Source: Scolanthus callimorphus | Lineage: Eukaryota > Cnidaria > Anthozoa > Actiniaria > Edwardsiidae | DNA length: 64,000 nucleotides | Direction: 5' to 3' | NCBI GenBank assembly: GCA_033964015.1 | Contig: CM066915.1 | Coordinates: 12,981,573-13,045,572, forward strand | In this document: positions 20,597 through 30,072 of the stretch, in pieces | Position numbering within the stretch: position 1 is the stretch's first letter | Layout of the letters: each line of letters begins with the position of its first letter | The notes under the pieces: model-generated | What the model was told of the DNA's origin: nothing | The model's database searches: none | The model's input: only the letters and a program-made list of their open reading frames with translations | Made by a program: the position numbers and the translations under genes

Positions 20597-22347
20597 TTAA
20601 GGTGACTCATTCGAAATTCAAAATGCACCCAACTGTGTCTGGAGCGCAAATCTGCGTCTTCAAACGCAAGGCTATAACTTCTGAGTCTTTTCCTCTATTG
20701 TTATTATTCTTTTTTCAAATCCTACTTTAAAGATGTATAAATATGCTGCTGGGAACCGATCTTCTTGAAAATTTTTTTAGAAGTCACAATCTAAATTTTG
20801 TGAGGCCCTAATTTCATATTCCGGTCGTACTATAAAAAAAATTTGCCGGTTTTTTTGGCTGAAGTTCCAGGAATCGATTCCAGTTGTAGTAATCTCAAAT
20901 CAAGCGAAGTTACAGAAAATTCGTCGGAACAGAAACGCGGCAATAAAATTACCGTCAGTTATGGTCAACTATGGCCAAATTAGAACGCTGATTCTGCTTG
21001 TCTTGAATTGCATTTTAATAGTGCTCCGAAAATTCATTATTTTGGGCTCTTCCGCCGGCACTATGTTGTATAGTAATGTATTAAACTTTACCGAAGGTCC
21101 GATTGCAAATAACATGAACTACTAAAATGTTCGAACATTATCTACCGAGGAAAGAAATTGTGAAAGCGCAATGAATTTATTACAAGAATGTCGAGTTAAA
21201 ATGTGTCGTTATTACGTATTATTTCTTGCTAAGATGTATATAGACGAGAAGCTTGTGGCATTGGTAATACTTAGTAACAAGTTTGAACATCATACGTGCT
21301 TATAGAAGAAAATTGTTAAAGTTACGGCGTTCGTCCGCTGGTCATGCACGCAGATTTGAAGCTGTCTTGTTTATGAATGGGGGAACACGTAGGCCAACTC
21401 TAATCATCGAACAAAGAAAACGTTAATCGTCGCAACTCTTTTTGTTCCATAGGGACTTTAACAGACAATAGCTATTTTCGGAGCGTGACTGCTATTGATT
21501 AGATTTGGCCTAATGAGTTCCCCATGGAGAAACGTCAGATTTTATTATCATTCATAAACAAGAGATCTTCAAATCTGCGTGCAAAACCAGAGGGCGAATG
21601 TCGTAACTTTGTAATTTTTTCTATACCAAAATAAGCACATATAATGGTCAAACTTGGTTACTAAGTTTTACCAATGCCACAAACTTCTCGTTTATATAAA
21701 TCTTAGCAAGAAATAATACGTAATAACGGCACATTTTAACTCGACATTCTTGTAATAAATTCATTGGTCTTTCACAATTTCTTTCCTCGGTAGATAATGT
21801 TCGAACATTTTAGTAGTTCATGGTATTTGCAATCTGACCCTCGGTAAAGTTTAATACATTACTTTACAACATAGTGCCGGCGGAAGAGCCCAAAATAATG
21901 AATTTTCGGAGCACTATTAAAATGCAATTCAAGCCAACCAGAATCAGCGTTCTATTTTGGCCACAGTTGACCATAACTGACGGTATTTTTATTGCCGCGT
22001 TTCTGTTCCGACGAATTTTCGCTTGATTAATCTCAAATCGCTTGATTTGAGATTACTACAACTGGAATCGATTCCTGGAATTTCAGCCAAAAAAACCGGC
22101 AATTTTTTTTATAGTACGACCGGAAGATGAAATTAGGGCCTCACAAAAAGTTAGATTGTGACTTCTAAAAATGTTTTCAAGAAGATCGGTTCCCAGCAGC
22201 ATATTTATACATCTTTAGAGTAGGATTTGAAAAAAGAATTATAACATAGAAGAAAAGACACAAAAGTTATAGCCTTGAGTTTGGCGACGCAGATTTGCGC
22301 TCTAGACACAGTTGGGTGCATTTTGAATTTCGAATGAGTCACCTTAA
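20597..22347. mobile_element. TTAA-ended long-hairpin element, full-size version
   Basis: Its 1.75 kb begins TTAAGGTGACTCATTCGAAA and ends in the inverse. The two halves are near-complete inverted copies meeting around 21.45 kb, so the whole element is one giant hairpin. The outer ~400 bp of each arm equals the 3979-4611 copy; the inner part equals the fragment at 1796-2110. A 31-bp solo end sits at 35038-35068. The TTAA ends suggest piggyBac-type mobilisation. No transposase is encoded. Confidence 0.8.
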
Positions 22348-23297
22348 GTAGATGAGATTCTACAGCATAAGTGTGTTTAACCCTTTCACTCCTAAAGCAT
22401 TTTACCCCAAACCTTTCTTTTATGTGGGAAAAAGAGACACCCCTGCCAAATTTTTGCATGTCAGTGTCAAGTTTCCGGGTTTTCTGGTTTTTTTTTTAAT
22501 TGAGAGGGAGGTTGGGGCTTTTTGTAGAGCTCTACCGCTGACCAATTAGTTACTTTCCAGTGGTGTGAAGTTATCACACAGGTTAGACATCTGATAAAAC
22601 ATCCAAAAATACAACCGAAATTCCACTCAGAAGAGGCCATAAGTAGTATAGTAGGTATGGAATTAGCAGTTTTTTTTGCGGCGGAATACTAATTTTGCGG
22701 CGGAATACATAATGAGCGTCGCGGTTGAATTAATGAGCGTCCCCACGCGGAATTAATGAGCTTGCGGTTGATTGTTGACACAGGTGTTCCTTTGTTTAAA
22801 AGTGAGGCGGAATACATAATGAGCTTGCGGTTGATTGTTGACACAGGTGTTCCTTTGTTTAAAAGTGAGGCGGAATACATAATGATCTTGCGGTTTATTG
22901 TTGACACAGGTGTTCCTTTGTGTTCAACACGTGGCTGCGGTTTCTTTGGTCTCGGCCAGCCACGAGAGTCAATATAAGCAGAGCTCTAGTGCGAGTACAG
23001 CATCGTGAAAAGTACAGAAAGAAATACAGAGGATGATTCTGTTCTCTTTATTATCAATTATATTTAACTATAAAATGACAGGAAAAAGTTCTTTAAAAAA
23101 TTATATTACATAAAATACTACCACTAGTGGCGCATAGTAACTTAAAGTAGAGTAGCTATAATATAACAAAAAAATACATCAGGAGAATCAATAGTATTAT
23201 TATTATTATTACTGAAGGTTGTCAATTCTAAGACGACAAAACTGTTAATGTCCCTCTGAAAGAAAAACTCAGATGTAGCGATACTCTGGGGGTCAAT

Positions 23298-23777
23298 TCA
23301 ATATCGTTGGTAAAATTGTCCACCCCACTTTGGGACGTCTGGCTGTTCTGGGATAGGTTGCTTCTTGAACAACTTGTTGAGTAAAAATTTGCGCTTTTCG
23401 ATGGCTGCTTCGGTGGCTTCTTTCCAGTCAAAATCATCCTTGTCCATGAGATTCTGCCTAGTCTCTATAATTTTCTTATAGTCAGGATCCTTTCGTAGAT
23501 CATGCATCCACTTCATTGTCTCGAACAGCACTTGTCTCAACTCGTTCCAGTAGCTAGGCACAAAATCGTTAGTTGCTTTAGCCTCAGCAACTGCTTGGCT
23601 ATTTCCGAGTTGCTCATAGTGCTCAACCAGCTCTTTTAAGTGATCGTCGTGTCGTTGAATAGCTTGGTCTTGAAGGCGAGACCAGACATCCATTTCATTG
23701 TCCTCCTGGGAGTCAATGTCCTGAGACTCTTCACCAGAGCTTGAGAGGCTAACTTCGTCTTCGGAAGATGTCATCAT
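23298..23777 (-). CDS. Mini-Polinton protein of unknown function (159 aa)
   Basis: Intact frame from ATG at 23777. The N-terminus is acidic and Ser/Glu-rich (SSSGEESQDIDSQ). The rest is helical and charged, with no domain I recognise; it ends PKWGGQFYQRY. The stop codon lies at the inner edge of the left TIR. It diverges from the ATPase gene across 23778-24130. It could be a small structural or regulatory protein of the element; no function can be assigned. Confidence 0.6.
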   Translation of the reverse strand: MMTSSEDEVSLSSSGEESQDIDSQEDNEMDVWSRLQDQAIQRHDDHLKELVEHYEQLGNSQAVAEAKATNDFVPSYWNELRQVLFETMKWMHDLRKDPDYKKIIETRQNLMDKDDFDWKEATEAAIEKRKFLLNKLFKKQPIPEQPDVPKWGGQFYQRY

Positions 23778-24130
23778 TGATGCGTCCTGTTTAACGTTCC
23801 TGTCTGAATGAATATCCGTTTGTGGCCAACCTTCTTATATACAATTTTCTAAGAGGCTAGGTCACCAAGTTAGACACCTATTTCGACATCCCATCTAAGT
23901 CCGATCTACATCTCATCGACACCTCATCGACATCTAATCGACATCTCAGCGACATCTGATCGACACCTCATCGACATCCCACCGACACCTCATCGACATC
24001 CCATCGACATCCCATCGACATCCCATCTACATCTCATCGACACGTCATCAACATCTCCTGTCAAGTTCTTATATGAGATTGAGTACTTGATAGCATTAGT
24101 CAGTCTGATCCAAACCTCCATACAGTAAGG
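23778..24130. promoter_or_regulatory. Divergent promoter region with an 11-bp repeat array
   Basis: Between the two divergent genes of the mini-Polinton lie about 16 imperfect copies of an 11-bp unit, CATCGACATCT (23886-24058). The unit length is close to one helical turn, so any factor bound to each unit would sit on one face of DNA. A role in transcription or replication is inferred from position only. Confidence 0.5.
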
Positions 24131-24412
24131 ATGCCAACGCGGTATAAGAAAGTATGTCCTGTTTGCAGCAAACCAGATTTACAATACCTCAGCGATCACT
24201 TACGGCAAGTTCATTGTCTTTATGGGGATAAGAGAAAAAGATGGCTCAAAATAGCCGTGTTTTCACATACAGACAAGCCATCTAATTTATCGATAATCGG
24301 GCCTAGTACCTCTAAAGAAAATGTACCACATGAGATGCCGCTTTCAAATCAGCTTGAAAAATCAAATCAAATCAAGGAAAAACACAACACAACGTCGCGT
24401 CATTATAACTGA
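24131..24412 (+). CDS. N-terminal C2H2 zinc-finger part of the packaging-ATPase gene
   Basis: ATG at 24131. CPVCSKPDLQYLSDHLRQVH fits a C2H2 finger near the N-terminus, followed by a basic linker. The frame stops at 24412, 91 bp after an ATG in the ATPase frame; continuing into the ATPase needs a net +1 shift near 24380-24412. Possible explanations are an indel, an intron, programmed frameshifting or two separate proteins. I saw no canonical -1 slippery heptamer. Confidence 0.55.
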   Translation: MPTRYKKVCPVCSKPDLQYLSDHLRQVHCLYGDKRKRWLKIAVFSHTDKPSNLSIIGPSTSKENVPHEMPLSNQLEKSNQIKEKHNTTSRHYN

Positions 24413-25481
24413 GAAAGCATTGACCACACAACCCTATCCGGACTTTGAATTCCGCCACAAGTTTTCATTACTGGTGGTTGGTCCCACTCAATGCGGCAAG
24501 ACCTATTTTGTGCAGCAGATTCTTGATACAGACAGGATTTCCTACAGTGAAAAGAAGAAAAGACTGATTGTTTGGTACTACAACCAATGGCAAGACACCT
24601 ATGATACCTTGAAGAAATCACTGGGGAAGAGTATCCGTTTCGAAAGGGGTTTACCGGAGTTGTCCGATGACCTATGTGAAATCAATCCCAAGTTTAACAA
24701 CATTTTGATCCTCGATGATCTTATGGCTGAAGCTTCTGATAGTCCCCTGGTGGCCCGTTTGTTTACTCAGGGTCATCATAGAAATGCCAGCGTAGTCCTA
24801 TTGATTCAAAATATGTTTCCCAAGGGAAAGTACAATACGGACATTAGCCGTAATGCCCAGTACCTCGCACTCTTCCGCAGTCCTAGTGACCGGAAGCAAA
24901 TAGGAATTATAGGAGAGAGAATGTTTGACAAGAATCGAGACAGATTCATGAACGCCTACTTCCAAGAAACAGAAAAGCCTTATGGGTATCTATTGGTAGA
25001 CAACAAGCCTGATACTCCAGTAAACAAGCAAGTGCTAGCTGACGTCTTTGGATCTTGTCGAGTCTTTATCGTCAACAAATGTCAACCAAAGAAAAGCGAA
25101 GTGACTTCATTAATTCCCCAAGAGCCGCTAACAAAAAGTGTAACAAGAAATATGAGTCGTCCAGCAATTCCATTGCCCGTGTGGTCAGACGCCTCGCCGT
25201 CGGTATGGCAACAAATTGGAAGCGGTGGCAAGCCATCCAACGTCATTCCTGAAGGGTATTACCTAGCTGAAATGTACAAGACTTCCAGCTGTCCTACTCA
25301 ACCAGGAAGGTCCGTTATTAGCGATGGATCACAAAGCATCTGGCCTGTGAAACTGAAACACATCACGACCGGGGTTACCAAATGCATTACTGTCTATGCT
25401 GATGACCCCACCGTGAAGACTTTTTTGGAGGAATCGTGTGAGTTCCTTTGGCCAGGACAACCCAGAGTATCGCTACACTGA
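24321..25481 (+). CDS. Polinton-type packaging ATPase (FtsK/HerA, A32-like)
   Basis: 386-codon frame from ATG 24321; the first ~40 residues overlap the zinc-finger frame. Walker A is GPTQCGKT (residues 54-61), Walker B NNILILDD (~126-133), and GHHRNASVVLLIQNMFPKGK (~151-170) is the conserved block following Walker B in Polinton/Maverick genome-packaging ATPases. KPYGYLLVDNKPDTP near residue 220 also fits. The family pumps viral DNA into capsids. About 130 C-terminal residues beyond the usual domain are unassigned. The stop lies at the inner edge of the right TIR, mirroring the other gene. It is unusual for the ATPase to survive without a capsid gene. Confidence 0.8.
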   Translation: MYHMRCRFQISLKNQIKSRKNTTQRRVIITEKALTTQPYPDFEFRHKFSLLVVGPTQCGKTYFVQQILDTDRISYSEKKKRLIVWYYNQWQDTYDTLKKSLGKSIRFERGLPELSDDLCEINPKFNNILILDDLMAEASDSPLVARLFTQGHHRNASVVLLIQNMFPKGKYNTDISRNAQYLALFRSPSDRKQIGIIGERMFDKNRDRFMNAYFQETEKPYGYLLVDNKPDTPVNKQVLADVFGSCRVFIVNKCQPKKSEVTSLIPQEPLTKSVTRNMSRPAIPLPVWSDASPSVWQQIGSGGKPSNVIPEGYYLAEMYKTSSCPTQPGRSVISDGSQSIWPVKLKHITTGVTKCITVYADDPTVKTFLEESCEFLWPGQPRVSLH

Positions 25482-26164
25482 GTTTTTCTTTCAGAGGGAC
25501 ATTAACAGTTTTGTCATCTTAGAATTGACAACCTTCAGTAATAATAATAATACTACTATTGATTCTCCTGATGTATTTTTTTTGTTATATTATAGCTACT
25601 CTACTCTAAGTTACTATGCGCCACTAGTGGTAGTATTTTATGTAATATAATTTTTTAAAGAACTTATAGTTAAACATAATTGATAATAAATTTTTTTTCT
25701 GTACTTTTCACGATGCTATACTCGCACTAAAGCTCTGCTTATATTGACTCTGAGAACAATACAAACCGTGTGGCCGAGACAAAAGAAACCGCAGCCACGT
25801 GTTGAACACAAAGGAACACCTGTGTCAACAATCTAAATGTATTCCCCCTCACTTTTAAACAAAAGGACACCTGTGTCAACACTCAACCACAAAGCTCATT
25901 AATTCAGCGTGGTCGACGCTCATTAATTCCTCCGCAATAAAGAACAAAAGAACACCTGTGTCAGTAATCAACCGCAAGTTCATTAATTCCGCGTGGGGAC
26001 GCTCATTAATTCCGCCTCACTTTTAAACAAAAGAACACCTGTGTCAACAATAAACCGCAAGCTCATTATGTATTCCTCCCGAAAATTAGTATTCCTCCCG
26101 AAAAAAGGGCTAATTCGGCCCCTCCTATACTACTGCCATATGACATCATTAGCACCATTCTACT

Positions 26165-26440
26165 TTTTAGGTGCACCCCCTTACGGAAGAGGTCATTTTC
26201 TTTAGTAATCCCATCGGAAATTTTTGCTCTACCACCTCGGAAAAACCGACGGAAGAGACTTTTTTTATTGCACCCCCTCGGAAAAACCTACGGATGTGCC
26301 TTTCTTTCAATTTGACCCCCTCGGAAAAGGCAATTTTGCTATACCCCCTCGGAAAAACGCCGAGGGGGTATAGCAAAATAGGAGGGAGGAGGGAGGGGGG
26401 GGGGGGGCAGATAAAAGGATTAAGGTACTTAAAAATAATA
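26165..26440. repeat. Degenerate CACCCCCTCGGAAAAACC array with terminal hairpin and G tract
   Basis: About five units at 26170-26350 end in an almost perfect hairpin at 26333-26379 (arms ATTTTGCTATACCCCCTCGG) and a G-rich tract to ~26407. Open frames on both strands (26167-26455) are due to the repeat. Confidence 0.6.
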
Positions 26441-26989
26441 CCTGTGGCTTGTTGATTGTGTTTGATTTAGTCTAGAAATTTATGCCAAAAAAATGCCTCC
26501 TTGTGCTCAGTCGAGCATGTGTCTTTGCATGCCAAAAATTGTGTGTCATTTTGTCCGGTTTGGGAGTGAAAGGCTAAAGACTCGATAGGTGTGGAGTTTA
26601 TTTTAATGTCCAGTTTGTTTGTTGTCATATGACTTAGCAAATTTTGAAATGTAGTCTTTTGTTTGAATTAATACGGGCAAAAGCCAGCCACTCCTGTATA
26701 AATAACTCTTTTTATTTTTTCCTAGAGGGCACAGTAATGAATTGAGCATTCTGATTGGTTCTTATAGCATGCACGTGCGGGCAATATTTTGCTATCTTTG
26801 ACCTAGCTTTTCATTGAAAAAATCAAATTTTAGAATAAATAAGTTTTAGCTTTAGGTCGGTCCGTATAGGGAAAACTGTGAGCTTTGTCCTCCAGCCTCT
26901 GTCAACATTTGCCAGCCCCTCGTTCACTGTTTTTTCCCTTATGGACCTCCCAGCCGGTAATAACATAATTTAGTCAAATCACACTGTCT

Positions 26990-28190
26990 AGTGTGGCCAG
27001 AGAAACGTGTGACATAATTGAGCACATGCCGTTGGACAAAACTGGACAAGTCGAGACAGAATGAGTGCCCTGAACAGAGATCGAGAAAGTTAACTTGTAA
27101 TTACGAGAGCTGAGAGAGCCATTGTCGAGAGTTTGTTGAGTTTAATAAAATATTATTTGTTTAACGACGACAAAGTTTGGCGACCACACCTGGGAAAACC
27201 GTATGCTGAAGAAAATCCGGTATTTTATAGGGGTTCTTGGAACTAAAACGGTAAGCTGAAGAAGGTATTTTAGCAGGGTCCTGAAGGGGGGTCCCAATCC
27301 CGTTTCCCGGCCGTTTTTTGGGCAAAATCCCGTTCCCAGTAGGTAAAATCCCGGTCCCGGTAGGACCGGGATTTTGATCAACATCACCGACTCAAGGTCG
27401 GTGATGTTGTATTGAGAGTGCCGAACGTAACCGGGGGAAGTATTGTAAGGATGGCAAGATTAAGGGCTGGTAAATCAAATTTGGAACGGGCAGTACAGCA
27501 GCTACATGTATGCCCAATAGAGCTTGCGATAGTGAAGCAATGCGAGATTATCAGCTGGAGAATCATGCAGCAAGAGCGCCATTGAGGCGTGCGGCAGATG
27601 TAGTAGCAGCAAGAGCGCCTGTGCGGATGCGTGCAGCAGCTGTGGCAGCAGCAAGAGCGCCTGTGCGGAGGAGTGCAGCAGCTGTGGCAGCAGCAAGAGC
27701 GCCTGTGCGGAGGAGTGCAGCAGCTGTGGCAGCAGCAAGAGCGCCTGTGCGGAGGAGTGCAGCAGCTTTGGCAGCAGCAAGAGCGCCTGTGCGGAGGAGT
27801 GCAGCAGCTGTGGCAGCAGCAAGAGCGCCTGTGCGGAGGCGTGCAGCAGCTGTGGCAGCAGCAAGAGCGCCTGTGCGGAGGAGTGCAGCAGCTGTGGCAG
27901 CAGCAAGAGCGCCTGTGCGGAGGAGTGCAGCAGCTTTGGCAGCAGCAAGAGCGCCTGTGCGGAGGCGTAATAATATATAATCTATATTTGCCTCCTCCTG
28001 AATCAAATAGGGGTAGTGTGTGGCCACGTGACTAGAGAAACGTGTGACGTAATAGAGCACATGGACAAAACCGGACAAGTCGAGACAGAATGAGAGCCCT
28101 GAACAGAGATCGAGAAAGTTAACTTGTAATTACGAGAGCTGAGAGAACCATTATCACGAGTTTGGTGTTAATAATTATTTGCGGTCGAAG
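26990..28190 (+). mobile_element. TRIM-like element: direct terminal repeats with minisatellite interior
   Basis: About 165 bp at 26990-27160 recurs in direct orientation at 28014-28180; both contain GAACAGAGATCGAGAAAGTT and AACTTGTAATTACGAGAGCT. The left repeat is followed by TTTGGCGACCACACCTGGG, placed like a primer-binding site. An ATG at ~27452 opens a short frame (MARLRAGKSNLERAVQQLH) that runs into the minisatellite. Two hairpins (27345-27373, 27380-27409) precede it. No pol is present. I infer a terminal-repeat retrotransposon in miniature; LTR borders are approximate. Confidence 0.5.
27610..27968. repeat. 42-bp GC-rich minisatellite
   Basis: About 8.5 copies of a 42-bp unit (GCAAGAGCGCCTGTGCGGAG plus GAGTGCAGCAGCTGTGGCA). 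The length is a multiple of three and the unit lacks stops in several frames, so long open frames appear on both strands (27502-28078). The plus-strand reading is a 14-residue Ala/Arg repeat. Copies are nearly identical, which indicates recent expansion or homogenisation. Confidence 0.9.
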
Positions 28191-29105
28191 ACCGCATACT
28201 AATCTGTTCGGGGTCGCATCCCGTGATTCGCGAGTAGTCCCGCGTGGCTTTGGTTGGATGCCAGCTCGATTCAGAGATTTCGGACTGACTATGTGATTTT
28301 GCCTCGTATTCATGTCAAGAGCGGCCGAGGTGGAATGGTAATGAAACTAGCCTCGATCTCATACGGACAGGGGGAGGTATGGTAACTAGCGCATGTCACA
28401 CGAAAAGAAACGACGGCTACAATATTGCAGGATCAACCAACAGTGTTCCATTTCGTTTGTAAACACGAAACCCACCGGGTTTTACGGAGAATTTAGCCTA
28501 ACGGACCGGATTTTCTGCGATAAAAACACCCAGTACCGCCTGCAAGCAGGCTACAGAGAATTTTGCAGTCGATCGCGACGCAGATACGACAATAGAAGAA
28601 AGTGAACTTCATATCACAGTTTTTATTCGGCAAGATGGCCTTCGGATCTCACTACCTCAGAATATTACCCGGTTGGGGGCCTTTGGAACTCGCAACAATT
28701 CCCAGTTTAGTTATTTGGCTGTTGGCCTTTTGGTCTCGCTACAATTAATCCCTGTTATTTGAAAAGCTACCCTCCATCTCCATCACTCTCCAGTCCAGGT
28801 ATTCTGACACTCGATGTTTTTATGTCTAGTTGTAAGCATTTTCACCAGTTATGGGCTCTGGACTTGCCCGTGAAATCTCTGTACATTTTCGTCTTCAGTC
28901 ATGATACACTCGCTTCGACCGCAATTTAGTGATCTATGATTATTCTAGTAATAGAGTTTAATGTGGAATGGTAAGGTACGAGAGGATCGCATTTCAGTCT
29001 CAGCTGTCGTGCTGCCATTCGACTCGATTCTTCGTTATTGACCTCGCGCTACGCTAACTCTTGACTCTTGTAGCCTTTTATTTGTTCACTCTAGCATTTT
29101 CTAAA
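28191..29105. other. Region upstream of gag-like fragment, no gene
   Basis: No coding match. The motif TGTGGAATGGTAA or GGTGGAATGGTAATG appears at ~28330 and ~28970, and the region probably is the 5' untranslated part of the retroelement whose gag fragment starts at 29106. Confidence 0.3.
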
Positions 29106-29540
29106 ATGAATCGCCTTCAGAGAAGCGTTCCCACCGTGGATTATGCGGCCTTAGCGACTGGCCAGCAGAGCCAGGATCAACAGGCGGTCAGTACTAGTAG
29201 AACGAGTTCGGCAGCGATGCTGCTCGGCACACCACTGATAACCCATCCATTTCCTTCAGTGTATCTGCCGGCCCCATCACCATCGGAGCTCCTTCTTGCC
29301 ATTAGGTCTCTGTCTGAACAAGTGGGAACTCTGAAGGCCGACCAAGACTGGCTGCGAAAGCAGCTAAACCAGGGCCCATCTCAAGCGGGGGGCGGATCCC
29401 CTAATTGAGCCAGCAGCACTCCGGCAGCAACGTGATGAAATGTCGATTTTTACTGAATTGCTACTGAATCGAAGGGAGCACGCTTTGATCAGTGGCTCGA
29501 AGCATGGACGTCATACGAGGCCAAGCTGATGAAAACAATG
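29106..29540 (+). pseudogene. Retroelement Gag-like fragment (possibly DIRS/tyrosine-recombinase type)
   Basis: ATG at 29106 opens 100 codons with a leucine-rich helix (ELLLAIRSLSEQVGTLKADQ) and a stop at 29408. The same frame resumes with FDQWLEAWTSYEAKLM at 29480-29530, a W-rich block typical of Gag-like proteins of tyrosine-recombinase retroelements in cnidarians, and is cut off by the MITE at 29542. The related fragment at 45337-45690 covers the following segment of such proteins. Family assignment rests on motif memory and is tentative. Confidence 0.4.
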
Positions 29541-29541
29541 A

Positions 29542-29810
29542 CACTAGTGGTCTATTGTCAATGCTGCATTCTGATTGGTTGATCTACTAGTAGGCTACAA
29601 ATTATAGTCTACTAGTAGCAAAAAGTGTCGGATTTGAAAGCCAGAAAATGGCAAATGACCAGACCAGAAAAAAGTTTTTGGCTATACAAATTGACCTACT
29701 AGTGTGATTTGACTAAAACCATTATTCCTCTTGCTCTCACAGCCTCTGAGTCAATATAGCCCATTCGGCTATTGACTCAGAGCCCATTTGGGCTCGAGGA
29801 ACAATTGTTA
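29542..29810 (+). mobile_element. MITE carrying ATTCTGATTGGTT, copy 1
   Basis: Starts CACTAGTGGTCTATTGTCAA and contains CTACTAGTAGGCTAC and the hairpin CTCTGAGTCAATAGCC-type arms near its right end. An inverted copy is at 37813-38080, similar over the full length. It truncates the gag-like frame on its left. Confidence 0.7.
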
Positions 29811-30072
29811 AAATATATAGGAGTTCAAATTTTTTTCAATTTATTTGCCATTTCTTTTAAGAGGAACAATAATACATAATCCGTTTAATTAAAATAAGAA
29901 AAGAAGATGGCGAGAGCGCCTCAAGAAACCACCAGGCTTGTGCAAGGAAGCGCCTTAAAGGAGACAATACGAAAAAAGAATAAAAACAAATGCGAGATGA
30001 GCCAGACGAACACAGGGGCTGTGTCAATGTCATTTGAATAAATTTGTAATATACCTCTAAATTTGTATGTAA

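Larger units (their letters stand above)
22642..26134. mobile_element. Mini Polinton/Maverick-like element
   Basis: The 3,493-bp element starts AGTAGTATAG and ends CTATACTACT. The 6 bp GCCATA is directly repeated outside both ends (22636-22641, 26135-26140). TIRs are ~650 bp, 22642-23290 and 25460-26134. A 6-bp duplication, AG...CT ends, long TIRs and a packaging-ATPase gene together identify a Polinton (animal virus-like transposon). Typical members are 15-20 kb and encode DNA polymerase B, integrase, protease and capsid proteins; none of these is visible here. The TIRs carry a ~63-bp tandem repeat, three copies at 22740-22928 on the left. This is presumably a non-autonomous deletion derivative mobilised in trans. 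Confidence 0.8.
22378..26577. mobile_element. Possible older MITE interrupted by the mini-Polinton
   Basis: TTTAACCCTTTCACTCC at 22377-22393 and GGGAGTGAAAGGCTAAA at ~26560-26577 are inverted, with weak similarity continuing inward (GCATGTC...GCATGC). The Polinton-like element sits between them, so it may have inserted into this MITE. Confidence 0.35.

Noticed and set aside
23197..23215. Functional meaning of the (ATT)n tract in the mini-Polinton TIR
   Set aside because: A simple microsatellite mirrored in the other TIR with different length; no further signal.
27502..28078. Minus-strand 148- and 171-codon frames of Leu/Ala repeats
   Set aside because: Antisense readings of the 42-bp minisatellite with no independent coding evidence.
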